In this document: positions 8,402-16,802 of the stretch, in pieces
Layout of the letters: every line of letters starts with the position of its first letter
Position numbering within the stretch: position 1 is the stretch's first letter
NCBI GenBank assembly: GCA_035275405.1
Contig: DATEMU010000004.1
Span: 149,822 to 213,821, forward strand
Origin: Phycisphaerae bacterium
GTDB lineage: Bacteria > Planctomycetota > Phycisphaerae > UBA1845 > UTPLA1
Direction: 5' to 3'
DNA length: 64,000 bases
The notes under the pieces: model-generated
Told to the model about the DNA's origin: nothing
Databases searched by the model: none
What the model saw: the letters and a program-made list of their open reading frames with translations, nothing else
Program-made: the position numbers and the translations under genes

Positions 8402-9366
8402 GGCGGCGGCACCTCCGCATTGAGGGACTGCTCCTGCTCCGCGAACAGCGACCGCGACTCCGCAAGGCTCACGCGCTCGAACCGAAGCGTCTGGCGCGGC
8501 CTGACCTGGCCCAGCACTGGGAGGTCGACAGCGGCGACGCAGGCGATCACCGGATAGCCGCCCGTCGTGGGGTAATCGACCATCAGCACGATCGGCTCAC
8601 CGGAGGCCGGGACCTGCACGGCGCCGGGCATCATCCCCTCGCTCGGCATGCGCCCGCCCAACGTCGAAGGCCCAAGCCGTCCTTTCAGCCGCATGCCGGT
8701 GCGATCGGATTGCACGGAGACCTTGAACGAAGTAGTCCACAATCGCTCGATGGCCTGGAAGTCGAAAGTGTTCAGATGAGGACCATCGACCGCTCGAACG
8801 CTGCGCCGGCTCAGCCGTGATTCGCAGTAAGCGCGGGCCGCCGCAGCCAGGTGCGAATCACCGATGCGTCCAGTTTCGCCACCCACCTCCAGCAGGTCGC
8901 CAGAACGAAGTGCCCGGCCTTTCAGGCCGCCGAATGCCCCGACGAGATGGGTGGAGCGACTCCCGAGTCGTTGCGGAACATCGATGCCCCCTGACACGCA
9001 CAAATAGGAGCGCACGCCCGATCGGATCGGCCCGGTCACTAACTTCTCTCCGGAGCGAATCTTGAAGGGCTTCCACTCGGCCGCGGGGCGTTTATCACGC
9101 CGTCCAATGATCTGTGCGGTAACCGCGCCGCCGCTCAATACAATGGTCGCGTCCCGTTCAAACTCAAACGTGCCGCCGACCAGCGTCATTTCAAAGGCCG
9201 CCGCGCCGTCGTCATTGCCCACGAGCCGGTTGCCGACCCGTAGCGAGAGCGTGTCCGCCGCACCGCCGCGGCCCACGCCGATTCCACTCCATCCGACTCG
9301 TCCCAAATCCTGGACGGTCGTGAGCATCCCCGGATCGATAACCCGAATCACAGCAGGCTTACTCAT
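8398..9366 (-). CDS. pxpC: 5-oxoprolinase subunit C (biotin-dependent carboxyltransferase-like, KipA family)
   Basis: Subunit C of 5-oxoprolinase, the partner of subunit B. Sequence signs are the opening VIDPGMLTTVQDLGRVGW, the RVGNRLVGN segment, VLSGGA, and the closing VDYPTTGGYPVIACV, all standard in the KipA/UahA C-like fold. The chosen ATG gives MSKPAVIRV directly before the conserved core, and it overlaps the end of pxpB by eight bases. A longer upstream frame is only the shadow of pxpB. The length of 322 residues fits the family. Confidence 0.92.
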   Translation of the reverse strand: MSKPAVIRVIDPGMLTTVQDLGRVGWSGIGVGRGGAADTLSLRVGNRLVGNDDGAAAFEMTLVGGTFEFERDATIVLSGGAVTAQIIGRRDKRPAAEWKPFKIRSGEKLVTGPIRSGVRSYLCVSGGIDVPQRLGSRSTHLVGAFGGLKGRALRSGDLLEVGGETGRIGDSHLAAAARAYCESRLSRRSVRAVDGPHLNTFDFQAIERLWTTSFKVSVQSDRTGMRLKGRLGPSTLGGRMPSEGMMPGAVQVPASGEPIVLMVDYPTTGGYPVIACVAAVDLPVLGQVRPRQTLRFERVSLAESRSLFAEQEQSLNAEVPPP

Positions 9367-10072
9367 GATCGCGATCGCCTCGCATTTGCGCGTCGAAGTC
9401 CGCCATGCGGATGGCTTTGAAACGCACGCGGTCGCCAGTAGACAACAGGGACGGACTCTCGCGTTTGGCGTCAAACATCACCAGCGGCGTCCGGCCGATC
9501 AGCCGCCAGCCGCCGGCCGTCGCCGTGGGATAGACGCCGGTCTGCTGCTCTGCGATGCCGACGCTGCCGACCGGTACGCGAACGCGCGGCGTGGCCAGGC
9601 GCGGGGTGGCCAACTCACTCGGCAGCCCGCTCAGATAGGCGAACCCCGGTGCGAACCCGATGAATCCAACGGTGTAGAGCGGCTGAGTGTGCAATCGGAC
9701 AAGGGCGGGAACATCGATGCCGAGAATTCGGGCAACGACCTCCGCATCCGGTGCGCAAGGCGGTTCGTAACATACGGGGATTTCGATGATGGGCCGCGAT
9801 GTTGGGACGGGGAAGTCTCCGGAATGCGCCACAGCGGCGCGGACAGCGTCCAGGACCTTCCGGTCGTCAAACTCCCCCAATGCAAACTCCAGCAGAATGG
9901 TCGAATAGGCCGGCGTAATATCGAGGAGTCCGGGCGGGCGCGCTTTCTTGAGCGCTGCCACGGCCTGACGCACGCGCGCCAGCGTCGCCACCGAATCTCC
10001 CGTACCGAAAGAAACTCGCAGGTGCCGCTCGCTGGCCCAAGTCAAGTCAGGGAAGTGGCCTGGATCCATCAT
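9359..10072 (-). CDS. pxpB: 5-oxoprolinase subunit B (KipI family)
   Basis: Subunit B of 5-oxoprolinase, 237 residues. The KipI signature is clear: VCYEPPCAPD in the middle, then GFIGFAPGFAYLSGLP and RVPVGSVGIAEQQTGVYP. In the enzyme, B and C together handle ATP-dependent phosphorylation and ring opening with A. As the first gene of the operon it should carry the promoter in the 142-base gap to the phosphoketolase stop codon. A TAGAAT hexamer lies just before the start, but the evidence for it as a -10 box is weak. The start may be either of two adjacent ATG codons. Confidence 0.92.
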   Translation of the reverse strand: MMDPGHFPDLTWASERHLRVSFGTGDSVATLARVRQAVAALKKARPPGLLDITPAYSTILLEFALGEFDDRKVLDAVRAAVAHSGDFPVPTSRPIIEIPVCYEPPCAPDAEVVARILGIDVPALVRLHTQPLYTVGFIGFAPGFAYLSGLPSELATPRLATPRVRVPVGSVGIAEQQTGVYPTATAGGWRLIGRTPLVMFDAKRESPSLLSTGDRVRFKAIRMADFDAQMRGDRDHE

Positions 10073-10214
10073 GCCACAATTCTACAGCCATAGCCCCTCC
10101 CGTACGGCCGCGAACCTGCCCTGCGGAAGATAAGGGGGCGCAGCGGGTCCGGTCACGCTGCATCTTGGAAAACGCGGCAAAGACAATCTATGCGCGCCAT
10201 CGCCTCGTCTCCGG

Positions 10215-12656
10215 TCAGGTGTTGTCCGCCTCGGTCGATGTTCCCCGCCGGGGGACTTGCTTGCGAAGGCCCCATTGCCAATCCCGGATCTCGGGCATGT
10301 CGTCACCGTGCTCGGCGATGTAGTGCTTGTGGTCGATCAGTTTTTCCCGGATGGCCTGCTGGGCATAGGCCGCCCGCTCGCCCAGCTTCGGAACGCGATT
10401 AATGACATCGCTGACCAGCGTGAAGCGGTCGAGCTGATTACAAACGGCCATATCGAAGGGCGTCGTCGTGGTCCCCTCTTCGCGATAGCCGTGCACGTGG
10501 AGGTTCTCGTGGTTGGCTCGCCGATAGGTCAGGCGATGGATAAGCCACGGATAGCCGTGGAATGCGAAGATAACCGGCTTGTCGATGGTAAAGATCGCGT
10601 CGAAATCCGCGTCCGGCAATCCGTGCGGGTGGTCATCGGGCGACTGCAGCGTCATCAAGTTGACGACATTGACGACCCGCACCTTGAGCGACGGAACGTA
10701 ACGGCGCATCAGGTCCACTGCCGCCAGGGTTTCCAGCGTCGGCACATCGCCGCAGCACGCCATCACCACGTCCGGCTCGACGCCCTTGTCATTGCTGGCC
10801 CATTCCCAAATGCCCAGCCCGGCGGTGCAGTGCTTGACCGCCTGGTCCATTGTCAGCCACTGCGGCGACGGCTGCTTGCCGGCCACGACGACGTTGACGT
10901 AGTTGCGGCTGCGCAGGCAATGATCCGTGACGGAGAGCAGGCAATTAGCGTCGGGCGGCAGGTACACGCGGATGACCTCGGCCTTCTTATTGACGACGTG
11001 GTCGATGAAGCCCGGATCCTGATGGGAGAAGCCGTTGTGGTCCTGCCGCCAGACGTGGCTGGAGAGCAGGTAATTCAACGACGCAATCGGACGCCGCCAG
11101 TTGATGTGATTGCAGACCTTCAGCCATTTGGCGTGCTGGTTGAACATCGAATCGACGATGTGGATAAAGGCTTCGTAACACGAGAAAAATCCGTGACGAC
11201 CGGTGAGCAGGTATCCCTCCAGCCAGCCCTGGCATTGGTGCTCACTGAGCACCTCCATCACGCGGCCGTCAGGCGAGAGGTGGTCATCCTCCGGATAGAT
11301 TTCCCCCATGAAGCAGCGGTCGGTCACGTCCAGCACGTCGTTCCAGCGATTGGAGTTGTTTTCGTCCGGGCTGAAGAGGCGGAAGTTTCGATTCACGAGA
11401 TTCTGCTTCATGACATCGCGCAGGAATTTGCCCATGATGCGGGTTGCTTCGGCGGAGGTGGCGCCGGGCCGCGGCACCTTTACGGCGTAGTCGCGAAAGT
11501 CCGGAAGGCGCAGGTCCCTTAGCAGCAGACCGCCATTGGTATGAGGGCTGGCGCTCATGCGACGCTCCCCCACCGGCGCCAAGTCGGCCCATTCGGACTT
11601 GAACCGGCCGTCACGATCAAAGAGCTCCTGCGGCCGATAGCTTTTCATCCATTGTTCCAGGATCTTAACGTGCGCCCGCGTGCTCATGTCGCCCATGGGG
11701 ACCTGGTGACTGCGCCAGTAGTCCTCGCACTTCTTGCCGTCGATCTTCGGCGGGCAGGTCCAGCCTTTGGGCGTCCGGAGGACGATCATGGGCCACGCCG
11801 GTCGGCGAACCAAACGCTTCGAGCGCGCCTCGGCGCGGATTTTCAAAATATCGCGCGTGCATTGATCCATTGCGGAAGCCATAGCCCCATGCATGCGCTC
11901 CGGTTCGTGGCCCTCTACGAAATAGGGCTGATAACCGTATCCCTCGAAGAGCTTGCGCAGCTCGTCATTGGGAATCCGGGCGAGGAAACAGGGATTGGCG
12001 ATCTTGTAGCCGTTCAAATGCAGAATGGGCAGAACGCAGCCGTCCCGCTGCGGATTGAGAAACTTGTTGGAATGCCAACTCGTGGCCAGCGGTCCGGTCT
12101 CGGCTTCTCCGTCGCCCACAACGCAGGCGACAATCAAGTCGGAGTTGTCGAACGCGGCGCCGTAAGCATGAGACAGGGCGTAACCCAGTTCTCCGCCTTC
12201 ATGGATCGAGCCGGGCGTCTCTGGCGCAACGTGACTGGGAATGCCGCCGGGAAAACTGAACTGTTTGAAGAGCCGCTGCATGCCGGCCTCATCCTGCGTG
12301 ATATTCGAATAGACCTCGCTGTACGTCCCCTCCAGATACGCGTGGGCGACCAGACCGGGCCCGCCGTGCCCGGGGCCGATGATGTAGATCATGTCGAGGT
12401 CGTGGGCCTTAATGATCCGGTTGAGGTGAACGTAGATGAAGTTCAGGCCGGGTGTTGTCCCCCAGTGGCCAAGCAGGCGCGGCTTGATGTGTTCGCGGCG
12501 GAGCGGTTTGCGAAGTAGGGGATTGTCCAGTAGATAAATCTGGCCGACGGAGAGGTAATTCGCGGCCCGCCAGTAGGCATCGATCTTGCGGAGCGATTCA
12601 CGATTGAGGGGATTTCCGGGTCGGACGCGGCGGCCCGAGGTATGAGTTTTTCTCAT
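10215..12656 (-). CDS. xfp: Phosphoketolase (xylulose-5-phosphate/fructose-6-phosphate)
   Basis: A thiamine diphosphate enzyme that splits xylulose 5-phosphate (and usually fructose 6-phosphate) with phosphate into acetyl phosphate plus a sugar phosphate. The 813-residue product has the full three-domain layout. Diagnostic segments are [37 protein letters not shown], the diphosphate-binding [13 protein letters not shown], and later [14 protein letters not shown] and [12 protein letters not shown]. Acetyl phosphate made here would feed the phosphotransacetylase and acetate kinase encoded by the divergent operon 6 kb away. It is the last of five leftward genes; the ATG follows a GAGGACC site. 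Which sugar phosphate it prefers cannot be told from sequence. Confidence 0.96.
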   Translation of the reverse strand: MRKTHTSGRRVRPGNPLNRESLRKIDAYWRAANYLSVGQIYLLDNPLLRKPLRREHIKPRLLGHWGTTPGLNFIYVHLNRIIKAHDLDMIYIIGPGHGGPGLVAHAYLEGTYSEVYSNITQDEAGMQRLFKQFSFPGGIPSHVAPETPGSIHEGGELGYALSHAYGAAFDNSDLIVACVVGDGEAETGPLATSWHSNKFLNPQRDGCVLPILHLNGYKIANPCFLARIPNDELRKLFEGYGYQPYFVEGHEPERMHGAMASAMDQCTRDILKIRAEARSKRLVRRPAWPMIVLRTPKGWTCPPKIDGKKCEDYWRSHQVPMGDMSTRAHVKILEQWMKSYRPQELFDRDGRFKSEWADLAPVGERRMSASPHTNGGLLLRDLRLPDFRDYAVKVPRPGATSAEATRIMGKFLRDVMKQNLVNRNFRLFSPDENNSNRWNDVLDVTDRCFMGEIYPEDDHLSPDGRVMEVLSEHQCQGWLEGYLLTGRHGFFSCYEAFIHIVDSMFNQHAKWLKVCNHINWRRPIASLNYLLSSHVWRQDHNGFSHQDPGFIDHVVNKKAEVIRVYLPPDANCLLSVTDHCLRSRNYVNVVVAGKQPSPQWLTMDQAVKHCTAGLGIWEWASNDKGVEPDVVMACCGDVPTLETLAAVDLMRRYVPSLKVRVVNVVNLMTLQSPDDHPHGLPDADFDAIFTIDKPVIFAFHGYPWLIHRLTYRRANHENLHVHGYREEGTTTTPFDMAVCNQLDRFTLVSDVINRVPKLGERAAYAQQAIREKLIDHKHYIAEHGDDMPEIRDWQWGLRKQVPRRGTSTEADNT

Positions 12657-12694
12657 CGGTTTCGGTCCTCTCGGCCGATGGGGCCAATTAGCGT

Positions 12695-13147
12695 CTACCG
12701 GGTGAAGCGGCGCTCCAAGGCAAGCACCTTGTTGAGACGACGCTGGTGCCGTTCCTCGGCCGTGAAGCGCGCTTTGAGGAACTCCTCAACCAATTCCATC
12801 GCGAGGGCTTCTCCGACAATCCGTCCGCCGAGTACCAGCACGTTCATGTCGTCGTGCTCGACGCCCTGATGGGCCGAATACGAATCGTGACAGAGACCGG
12901 CGCGGACTCCCGGGACTTTGTTGGCGGCGATGGAGGCGCCCACACCGCTACCACACACCAGGATTCCGCGGTCCGCTCTACGATCACGAACCGCCAGCGC
13001 CACCGCCTCCGCGAAGTCGGGGTAGTCCACCGGTTCGACTGAATTCGTCCCAAGGTCAGTCGCTTCGTGGCCGAGTTTCAGGACATGGTCCTTCACCCGC
13101 TGTTTGAGGTCGAAGCCGGCATGATCTGATCCGAGGGCGATTTTCAT
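12695..13147 (-). CDS. rpiB: Ribose-5-phosphate isomerase B
   Basis: Interconverts ribulose 5-phosphate and ribose 5-phosphate. The N-terminus [16 protein letters not shown] and the active-site stretch [20 protein letters not shown] (with the catalytic Cys) are typical of the RpiB/LacAB family. At 150 residues it has normal length. It begins 3 bases after the phosphofructokinase stop and ends 38 bases before phosphoketolase. The position fits a role in supplying pentose phosphates to phosphoketolase. Confidence 0.95.
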   Translation of the reverse strand: MKIALGSDHAGFDLKQRVKDHVLKLGHEATDLGTNSVEPVDYPDFAEAVALAVRDRRADRGILVCGSGVGASIAANKVPGVRAGLCHDSYSAHQGVEHDDMNVLVLGGRIVGEALAMELVEEFLKARFTAEERHQRRLNKVLALERRFTR

Positions 13148-13150
13148 CAG

Positions 13151-14254
13151 TTACTCATCTCCAAAGGAGATTTCCAGGGCCCGCGCGGTAATGACCGCGT
13201 TTCCGTCGAGCGGCACAAGCCTGAGTTTGCTCACAGCCTGTTCGAGCGGAATATGTTCAATACGAGGAGGGTTCAGCGCGACCATGACGCCGCTCTTTCC
13301 CGCCGCCAGGGCGCGGACTGCGGCGGCGCCGAAGTTCAAGCCCAGCAGGCGGTCGAGCGAGGAAGGAGAGCCGCCTCTCAATAAGTGTCCGAGAACGACC
13401 GCGCGGGTTTCATTGCCCGTCAATGACTGCAATTGATCGGCGACGGTTTCTCCGATTCCGCCCAGACGTTCGACGTGGTCCGTACGCGCCTTCTCCTTGA
13501 GCGAAATCCCGCCACCCGCGGGTTTGGCCCCTTCGGCCACGACTACGATGGCGTACGACTTTTCTCCAGAGATCCTCCGGCGAAGGTGGTCCGCAACTTT
13601 TTGTATGTCGTAAGGGATCTCCGGAATGAGAATCGCGTCGGCGCGACCGGCGATCCCGGCGTGAATGGCGATCCAGCCCGCATAGCGTCCCATGACCTCG
13701 ACGACCATGATCCGCCGATGCGACTCGGCCGTGGAATGGAGCCGATCGATGCACTCGGTGGCAAACGAAACGGCGCTATCGAAGCCGAAGGTCACGACGG
13801 TCGATTGCAGGTCGTTATCAATCGTCTTCGGCACGCCGACGATGGGAAGGCCCTTTTGGCTGAGATGGTGCGCGATCGTAAGCGTGCCATCGCCTCCCAC
13901 CGTAATCAGTGCATCGAGCTTGGCCGCGCGAAAGCGAGAGATCAGCTCATCGGTCCGGTCCTCCATGCGACCGCCGCTATCGTTCGATTTGTGTTGGAGC
14001 GGATTGCCGCGATTCGTCGTCCCGAGGATGGTCCCGCCGAGGTGGGCGATATTGCGTACGGCTCGGCGATCTAACTTGACGAGTCCTTCATTTCCACCGT
14101 CGGGCGCGAGGAGACCCTCGAAACCCTCGCGAATGCCATATACCTCCCAGCCCTGCGCCGTCGCGGCATAGACGGCCGCGTGGATGACCGCATTAAGTCC
14201 GGGCGCATCCCCCCCGCCGGTGGAGATGGCGATGCGATGAATCTTGCTCGACAT
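13151..14254 (-). CDS. pfkA: 6-phosphofructokinase (group III type)
   Basis: Phosphorylates fructose 6-phosphate. The 367 residues contain the nucleotide site ISTGGGDAPGLN, the phosphoryl-donor loop VGGDGTLT with Gly123, the catalytic PKTIDND with Lys143, and MGRYAGWIA for substrate binding. A Gly in the GGDGT loop points to ATP rather than pyrophosphate as donor. Lys in PKTIDND is shared with group III enzymes such as those of actinomycetes, in which donor use varies. In this operon it competes with phosphoketolase for fructose 6-phosphate, so joint expression sets the split between glycolysis and the acetyl phosphate route. Confidence 0.93.
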   Translation of the reverse strand: MSSKIHRIAISTGGGDAPGLNAVIHAAVYAATAQGWEVYGIREGFEGLLAPDGGNEGLVKLDRRAVRNIAHLGGTILGTTNRGNPLQHKSNDSGGRMEDRTDELISRFRAAKLDALITVGGDGTLTIAHHLSQKGLPIVGVPKTIDNDLQSTVVTFGFDSAVSFATECIDRLHSTAESHRRIMVVEVMGRYAGWIAIHAGIAGRADAILIPEIPYDIQKVADHLRRRISGEKSYAIVVVAEGAKPAGGGISLKEKARTDHVERLGGIGETVADQLQSLTGNETRAVVLGHLLRGGSPSSLDRLLGLNFGAAAVRALAAGKSGVMVALNPPRIEHIPLEQAVSKLRLVPLDGNAVITARALEISFGDE

Positions 14255-14269
14255 GGCGCATTCCCATCA

Positions 14270-15661
14270 TCAGAAATCGATGACATCTCCCATCGCGGGA
14301 AGCGTGCACTTCAGCTGGTAACGGCGCTGGATTTGCCGGGCGAGTTCCTGACGAGGGCCGTCTTCGCCGTGCGTCAGGATGACGCGCGGCTTGCTGGGTG
14401 CGATCACGCCGAACCAGTTGAGCAGGTCGGTCTGACCCGCATGGGCGCTGAAGCCGCTCAGCGTATGCACCCGCGCCTTGACGGCGACCTTTTCGCCGTG
14501 GATGCGAACCTCCTTGACGCCATCGACCAGTTGGCGCCCCAGCGAACCCCGGCCCTGGTAGCCGACGATCAACACCTGGGTCTCGGGTTTCCACAAATTC
14601 TGCTTCAGATGGTGCAGCACGCGCCCGCCGTTGCACATCCCGGCGCCGGCCATGATCAGGCACGTCCCCGATACATCGTTAATCTTCTTGCTGTCGTCGG
14701 CGGTCGCGCACATTTTCATAGTGCGCAGTTCCTCGCGCAGCGGCTTCTCGCGAATAAACTTATCCATCTTCTCGTGAAACAGCTCACGGTGCTGCGTGTA
14801 AATCTTCGTCGCCTCGATGGCCATGGGGCTGTCGAGGAAGATCGGGAAGGGCGAGATCTTTTTCTTGCGGGACATCCACCCCAGCAGGCTCGTCAGCAGT
14901 TGCGCGCGGCCCACCGCAAAGGTAGGCACGATGATCTTCCCACCCGCTTTGACTGCTTTTTGGACGACCGCGACAAACTCCTCGACGGTTTGGAGAAAGT
15001 CGCGATGATCGCGATCGCCATAAGTGGATTCCAGAAACAGGAGGTCGGCGTGTTTGAAGGGATCGAAGTTTCGCAGAAGTGGAATGCTGCGCGGTCCCAG
15101 ATCGCCGGAAAACACCACTTTCTTTTCTTTCCCATCTTCGCGAATCAGCAATTGAATGCTGGTCGATCCGAGCATGTGCCCCGCTTCGGCCCAGGTCGCC
15201 CGAATCCCCGGCGCCACGTCGACGGGCTTTTGATACGGGACGGTTTGCATCTGCCCGATGATCCCATCCGCCTCTTCCGGAGTGTAAAGCGGTTCGACCG
15301 GCGGCTTTCCCATGCGCAGGTTCTTTCGCGTTTGACGCTGGGCATCCCCCACCTGGAGCCGCGCCGAATCGCGAACGATCAACGCCGCCATTTTCGCCGT
15401 GGCGGGAGTGGCGAAGACCGGCCCCCGCCATCCGAGCTTGGTGAGCAGCGGCAGGCGCCCGGTGTGGTCCAGATGCCCGTGGGTCAGCAGCACCGCGTCG
15501 AGTTTCATGTTCGGGTTCGCCGGCGGGCGGTTCAGCGCCTCGCTCCGTTTCCCGCCTTGGAACAGGCCGCAATCCACCAGGATGCGGGAACTTTTCGTTT
15601 CGACCACGTAAGCCGAGCCGGTCACTTCGCCGCCCGCCGCACCCACCACTTTGATCTTCAT
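14270..15661 (-). CDS. MBL-fold beta-CASP hydrolase (RNA-processing exonuclease-like)
   Basis: A metallo-beta-lactamase protein of 463 residues with a beta-CASP insert, related to CPSF73/YSH1-like nucleases. The zinc motif is LLTHGHLDHTGRLPLL. Further metal ligands sit in AEAGHMLGS and FSGDLGPR, and the beta-CASP part has FAVGRAQ and AGAGMCNGGRVLHHL, ending in the conserved LSGFSAHAGQTDLL and ILTHGE. These proteins usually cut or trim RNA. Here the gene overlaps the LOG gene by four bases and precedes pfkA by 15, an arrangement with sugar-phosphate genes seen in other bacteria but unexplained. It could process the operon mRNA or act on another substrate. Confidence 0.9.
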   Translation of the reverse strand: MKIKVVGAAGGEVTGSAYVVETKSSRILVDCGLFQGGKRSEALNRPPANPNMKLDAVLLTHGHLDHTGRLPLLTKLGWRGPVFATPATAKMAALIVRDSARLQVGDAQRQTRKNLRMGKPPVEPLYTPEEADGIIGQMQTVPYQKPVDVAPGIRATWAEAGHMLGSTSIQLLIREDGKEKKVVFSGDLGPRSIPLLRNFDPFKHADLLFLESTYGDRDHRDFLQTVEEFVAVVQKAVKAGGKIIVPTFAVGRAQLLTSLLGWMSRKKKISPFPIFLDSPMAIEATKIYTQHRELFHEKMDKFIREKPLREELRTMKMCATADDSKKINDVSGTCLIMAGAGMCNGGRVLHHLKQNLWKPETQVLIVGYQGRGSLGRQLVDGVKEVRIHGEKVAVKARVHTLSGFSAHAGQTDLLNWFGVIAPSKPRVILTHGEDGPRQELARQIQRRYQLKCTLPAMGDVIDF

Positions 15662-16476
15662 TTGCTCCTCTTCGGGGCTTGCGGGCGCCGGTCAGATGAC
15701 CTCAATCGCGCGCGAACCGTCGGGGAAAGGCTGCGCCGAATGACGTCAACGGCCTCGGCGGGCGAATCGGTGACCCACCCAAAGCGCACTTCATCGTCCG
15801 TAAAGACACCTTGCTTCTTCATGAATTGGCCCCAGGCCCGCATCCCCGCCCAGAACGTCTCTCCCATGAGGATCACTGGAAACGGTCCAATTTTTTTGCA
15901 CTGAATCAGCGTCGCCGCCTCGAAGAGCTCGTCCAGGGTGCCCAGCCCGCCGGGCATGATAATAAACGCACAGGAGTATTTGACGAGCATTACCTTGCGC
16001 GTAAAGAAGTAATGAAACTCGACGCTCTTGTCGACGTACGGGTTGGCGCACTGCTCGTGTGGGAGAATGATGTTCAGTCCGTAGCTGACGCCGCCCGCCT
16101 CATGGGCCCCCCGATTGGCGGCCTCCATAATGCCCGGCCCGCCGCCCGTAAGCGTCGCGAAACCCGCCCGGGCCAGTTCGGACCCCACGGCCCGCGCCAG
16201 CTTGTAATAGCGATGATTTTCCTTGAAGCGCGCGGAACCAAAGACCGTGACAGCCGGGCCGAGCTGGTAGAGCCCTTTGAACCCGCGCACGAATTCACCC
16301 TGAATTCGCTTGAGCCGGGCGGCCTCCTTTTGCGGCGAGCGCGTTTCTGCGAGAAATGCGCGCTCACCATCGCCCTTGCCCGTGACGGGTAGTTCGTAGG
16401 CCGGACCGCCGGCCTTTTTCCATTGCGCCTTCCAATCCCGTTCCCACTCGTCGACCGTTCGCCGCTTGCGAGGCAT
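15658..16476 (-). CDS. LOG-family protein (TIGR00730, nucleoside 5'-monophosphate phosphoribohydrolase type)
   Basis: A Rossmann-fold LOG protein of 272 residues, formerly annotated as lysine decarboxylase. The family signature PGGLGTLDELFE is intact, and the upstream GGGPGIMEAANRGA nucleotide-binding loop is present. Relatives cleave AMP to adenine and ribose 5-phosphate. If it does so here, it would feed ribose phosphate to the RpiB and phosphoketolase encoded downstream in the same operon, a tidy but unproven link. The N-terminal 70 residues are basic and charged and extend beyond the core domain. It is the first gene of the five-gene leftward operon. Confidence 0.88.
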   Translation of the reverse strand: MPRKRRTVDEWERDWKAQWKKAGGPAYELPVTGKGDGERAFLAETRSPQKEAARLKRIQGEFVRGFKGLYQLGPAVTVFGSARFKENHRYYKLARAVGSELARAGFATLTGGGPGIMEAANRGAHEAGGVSYGLNIILPHEQCANPYVDKSVEFHYFFTRKVMLVKYSCAFIIMPGGLGTLDELFEAATLIQCKKIGPFPVILMGETFWAGMRAWGQFMKKQGVFTDDEVRFGWVTDSPAEAVDVIRRSLSPTVRARLRSSDRRPQAPKRSK

Positions 16477-16802
16477 GAATGCTCAAACTTCCCTTCGGGC
16501 CCTTCGCGCCAGGAAACGTCCCCGCGGAAAGTGTAACAGAAAACGACCGTGAACCCGCGGAATCCCATTCGCGCGGCTGCGGCAACGTGCAAACAAGTGA
16601 ACGAGCCGACAGAATCTGAACAAAATTACGACCGGCGACGACGCTCCGCGGACATGCCGCTATCCCGTTTAACCTTAACTAGTTATGCTCCACCCACTGG
16701 CAAAGTGACCGACCTGGCATGGGAAATGCTAGTGACATAGATAACGCGGCTTATCCAAAGGGACGCTTGTGATATGCGCGCACTTCAACGAGGTTTTGAA
16801 TC
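16477..16802. other. Intergenic region between the two divergent phosphoketolase-pathway operons
   Basis: This 326-base gap holds no convincing gene. It must contain the promoters of both operons. The only recognisable element is a -24/-12 type motif on the right side (listed separately). No matching motif was found on the leftward strand, and no clear enhancer-like inverted repeat was seen. Confidence 0.6.
16714..16730 (+). promoter_or_regulatory. Possible sigma-54 (-24/-12) promoter for DUF3141-pta-fabI-ackA
   Basis: CTGGCATGGGAAATGCT matches the sigma-54 consensus with the invariant GG and GC dinucleotides ten bases apart. It has two mismatches to the full consensus (T for C in the -24 box, A for T in the -12 box). 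Transcription would begin about 60 bases before the DUF3141 start codon. Confidence 0.5.

Noticed and set aside
10257..11522. A 421-codon open frame on the + strand opposite phosphoketolase
   Set aside because: The phosphoketolase frame carries all expected motifs across the same bases; the opposite frame has no recognisable domain and no ribosome site.
14180..15904. A 574-codon open frame on the + strand opposite the beta-CASP hydrolase and LOG genes
   Set aside because: It is a mirror of GC-rich coding on the other strand: the product is His/Arg/Asp-rich without domains, while the leftward frames show complete family motifs.
16495..16512. GGCGCG-type partial -24 box reading leftward before the LOG gene
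   Set aside because: The spacing between the GG and GC elements is not ten bases and the -12 box is absent.
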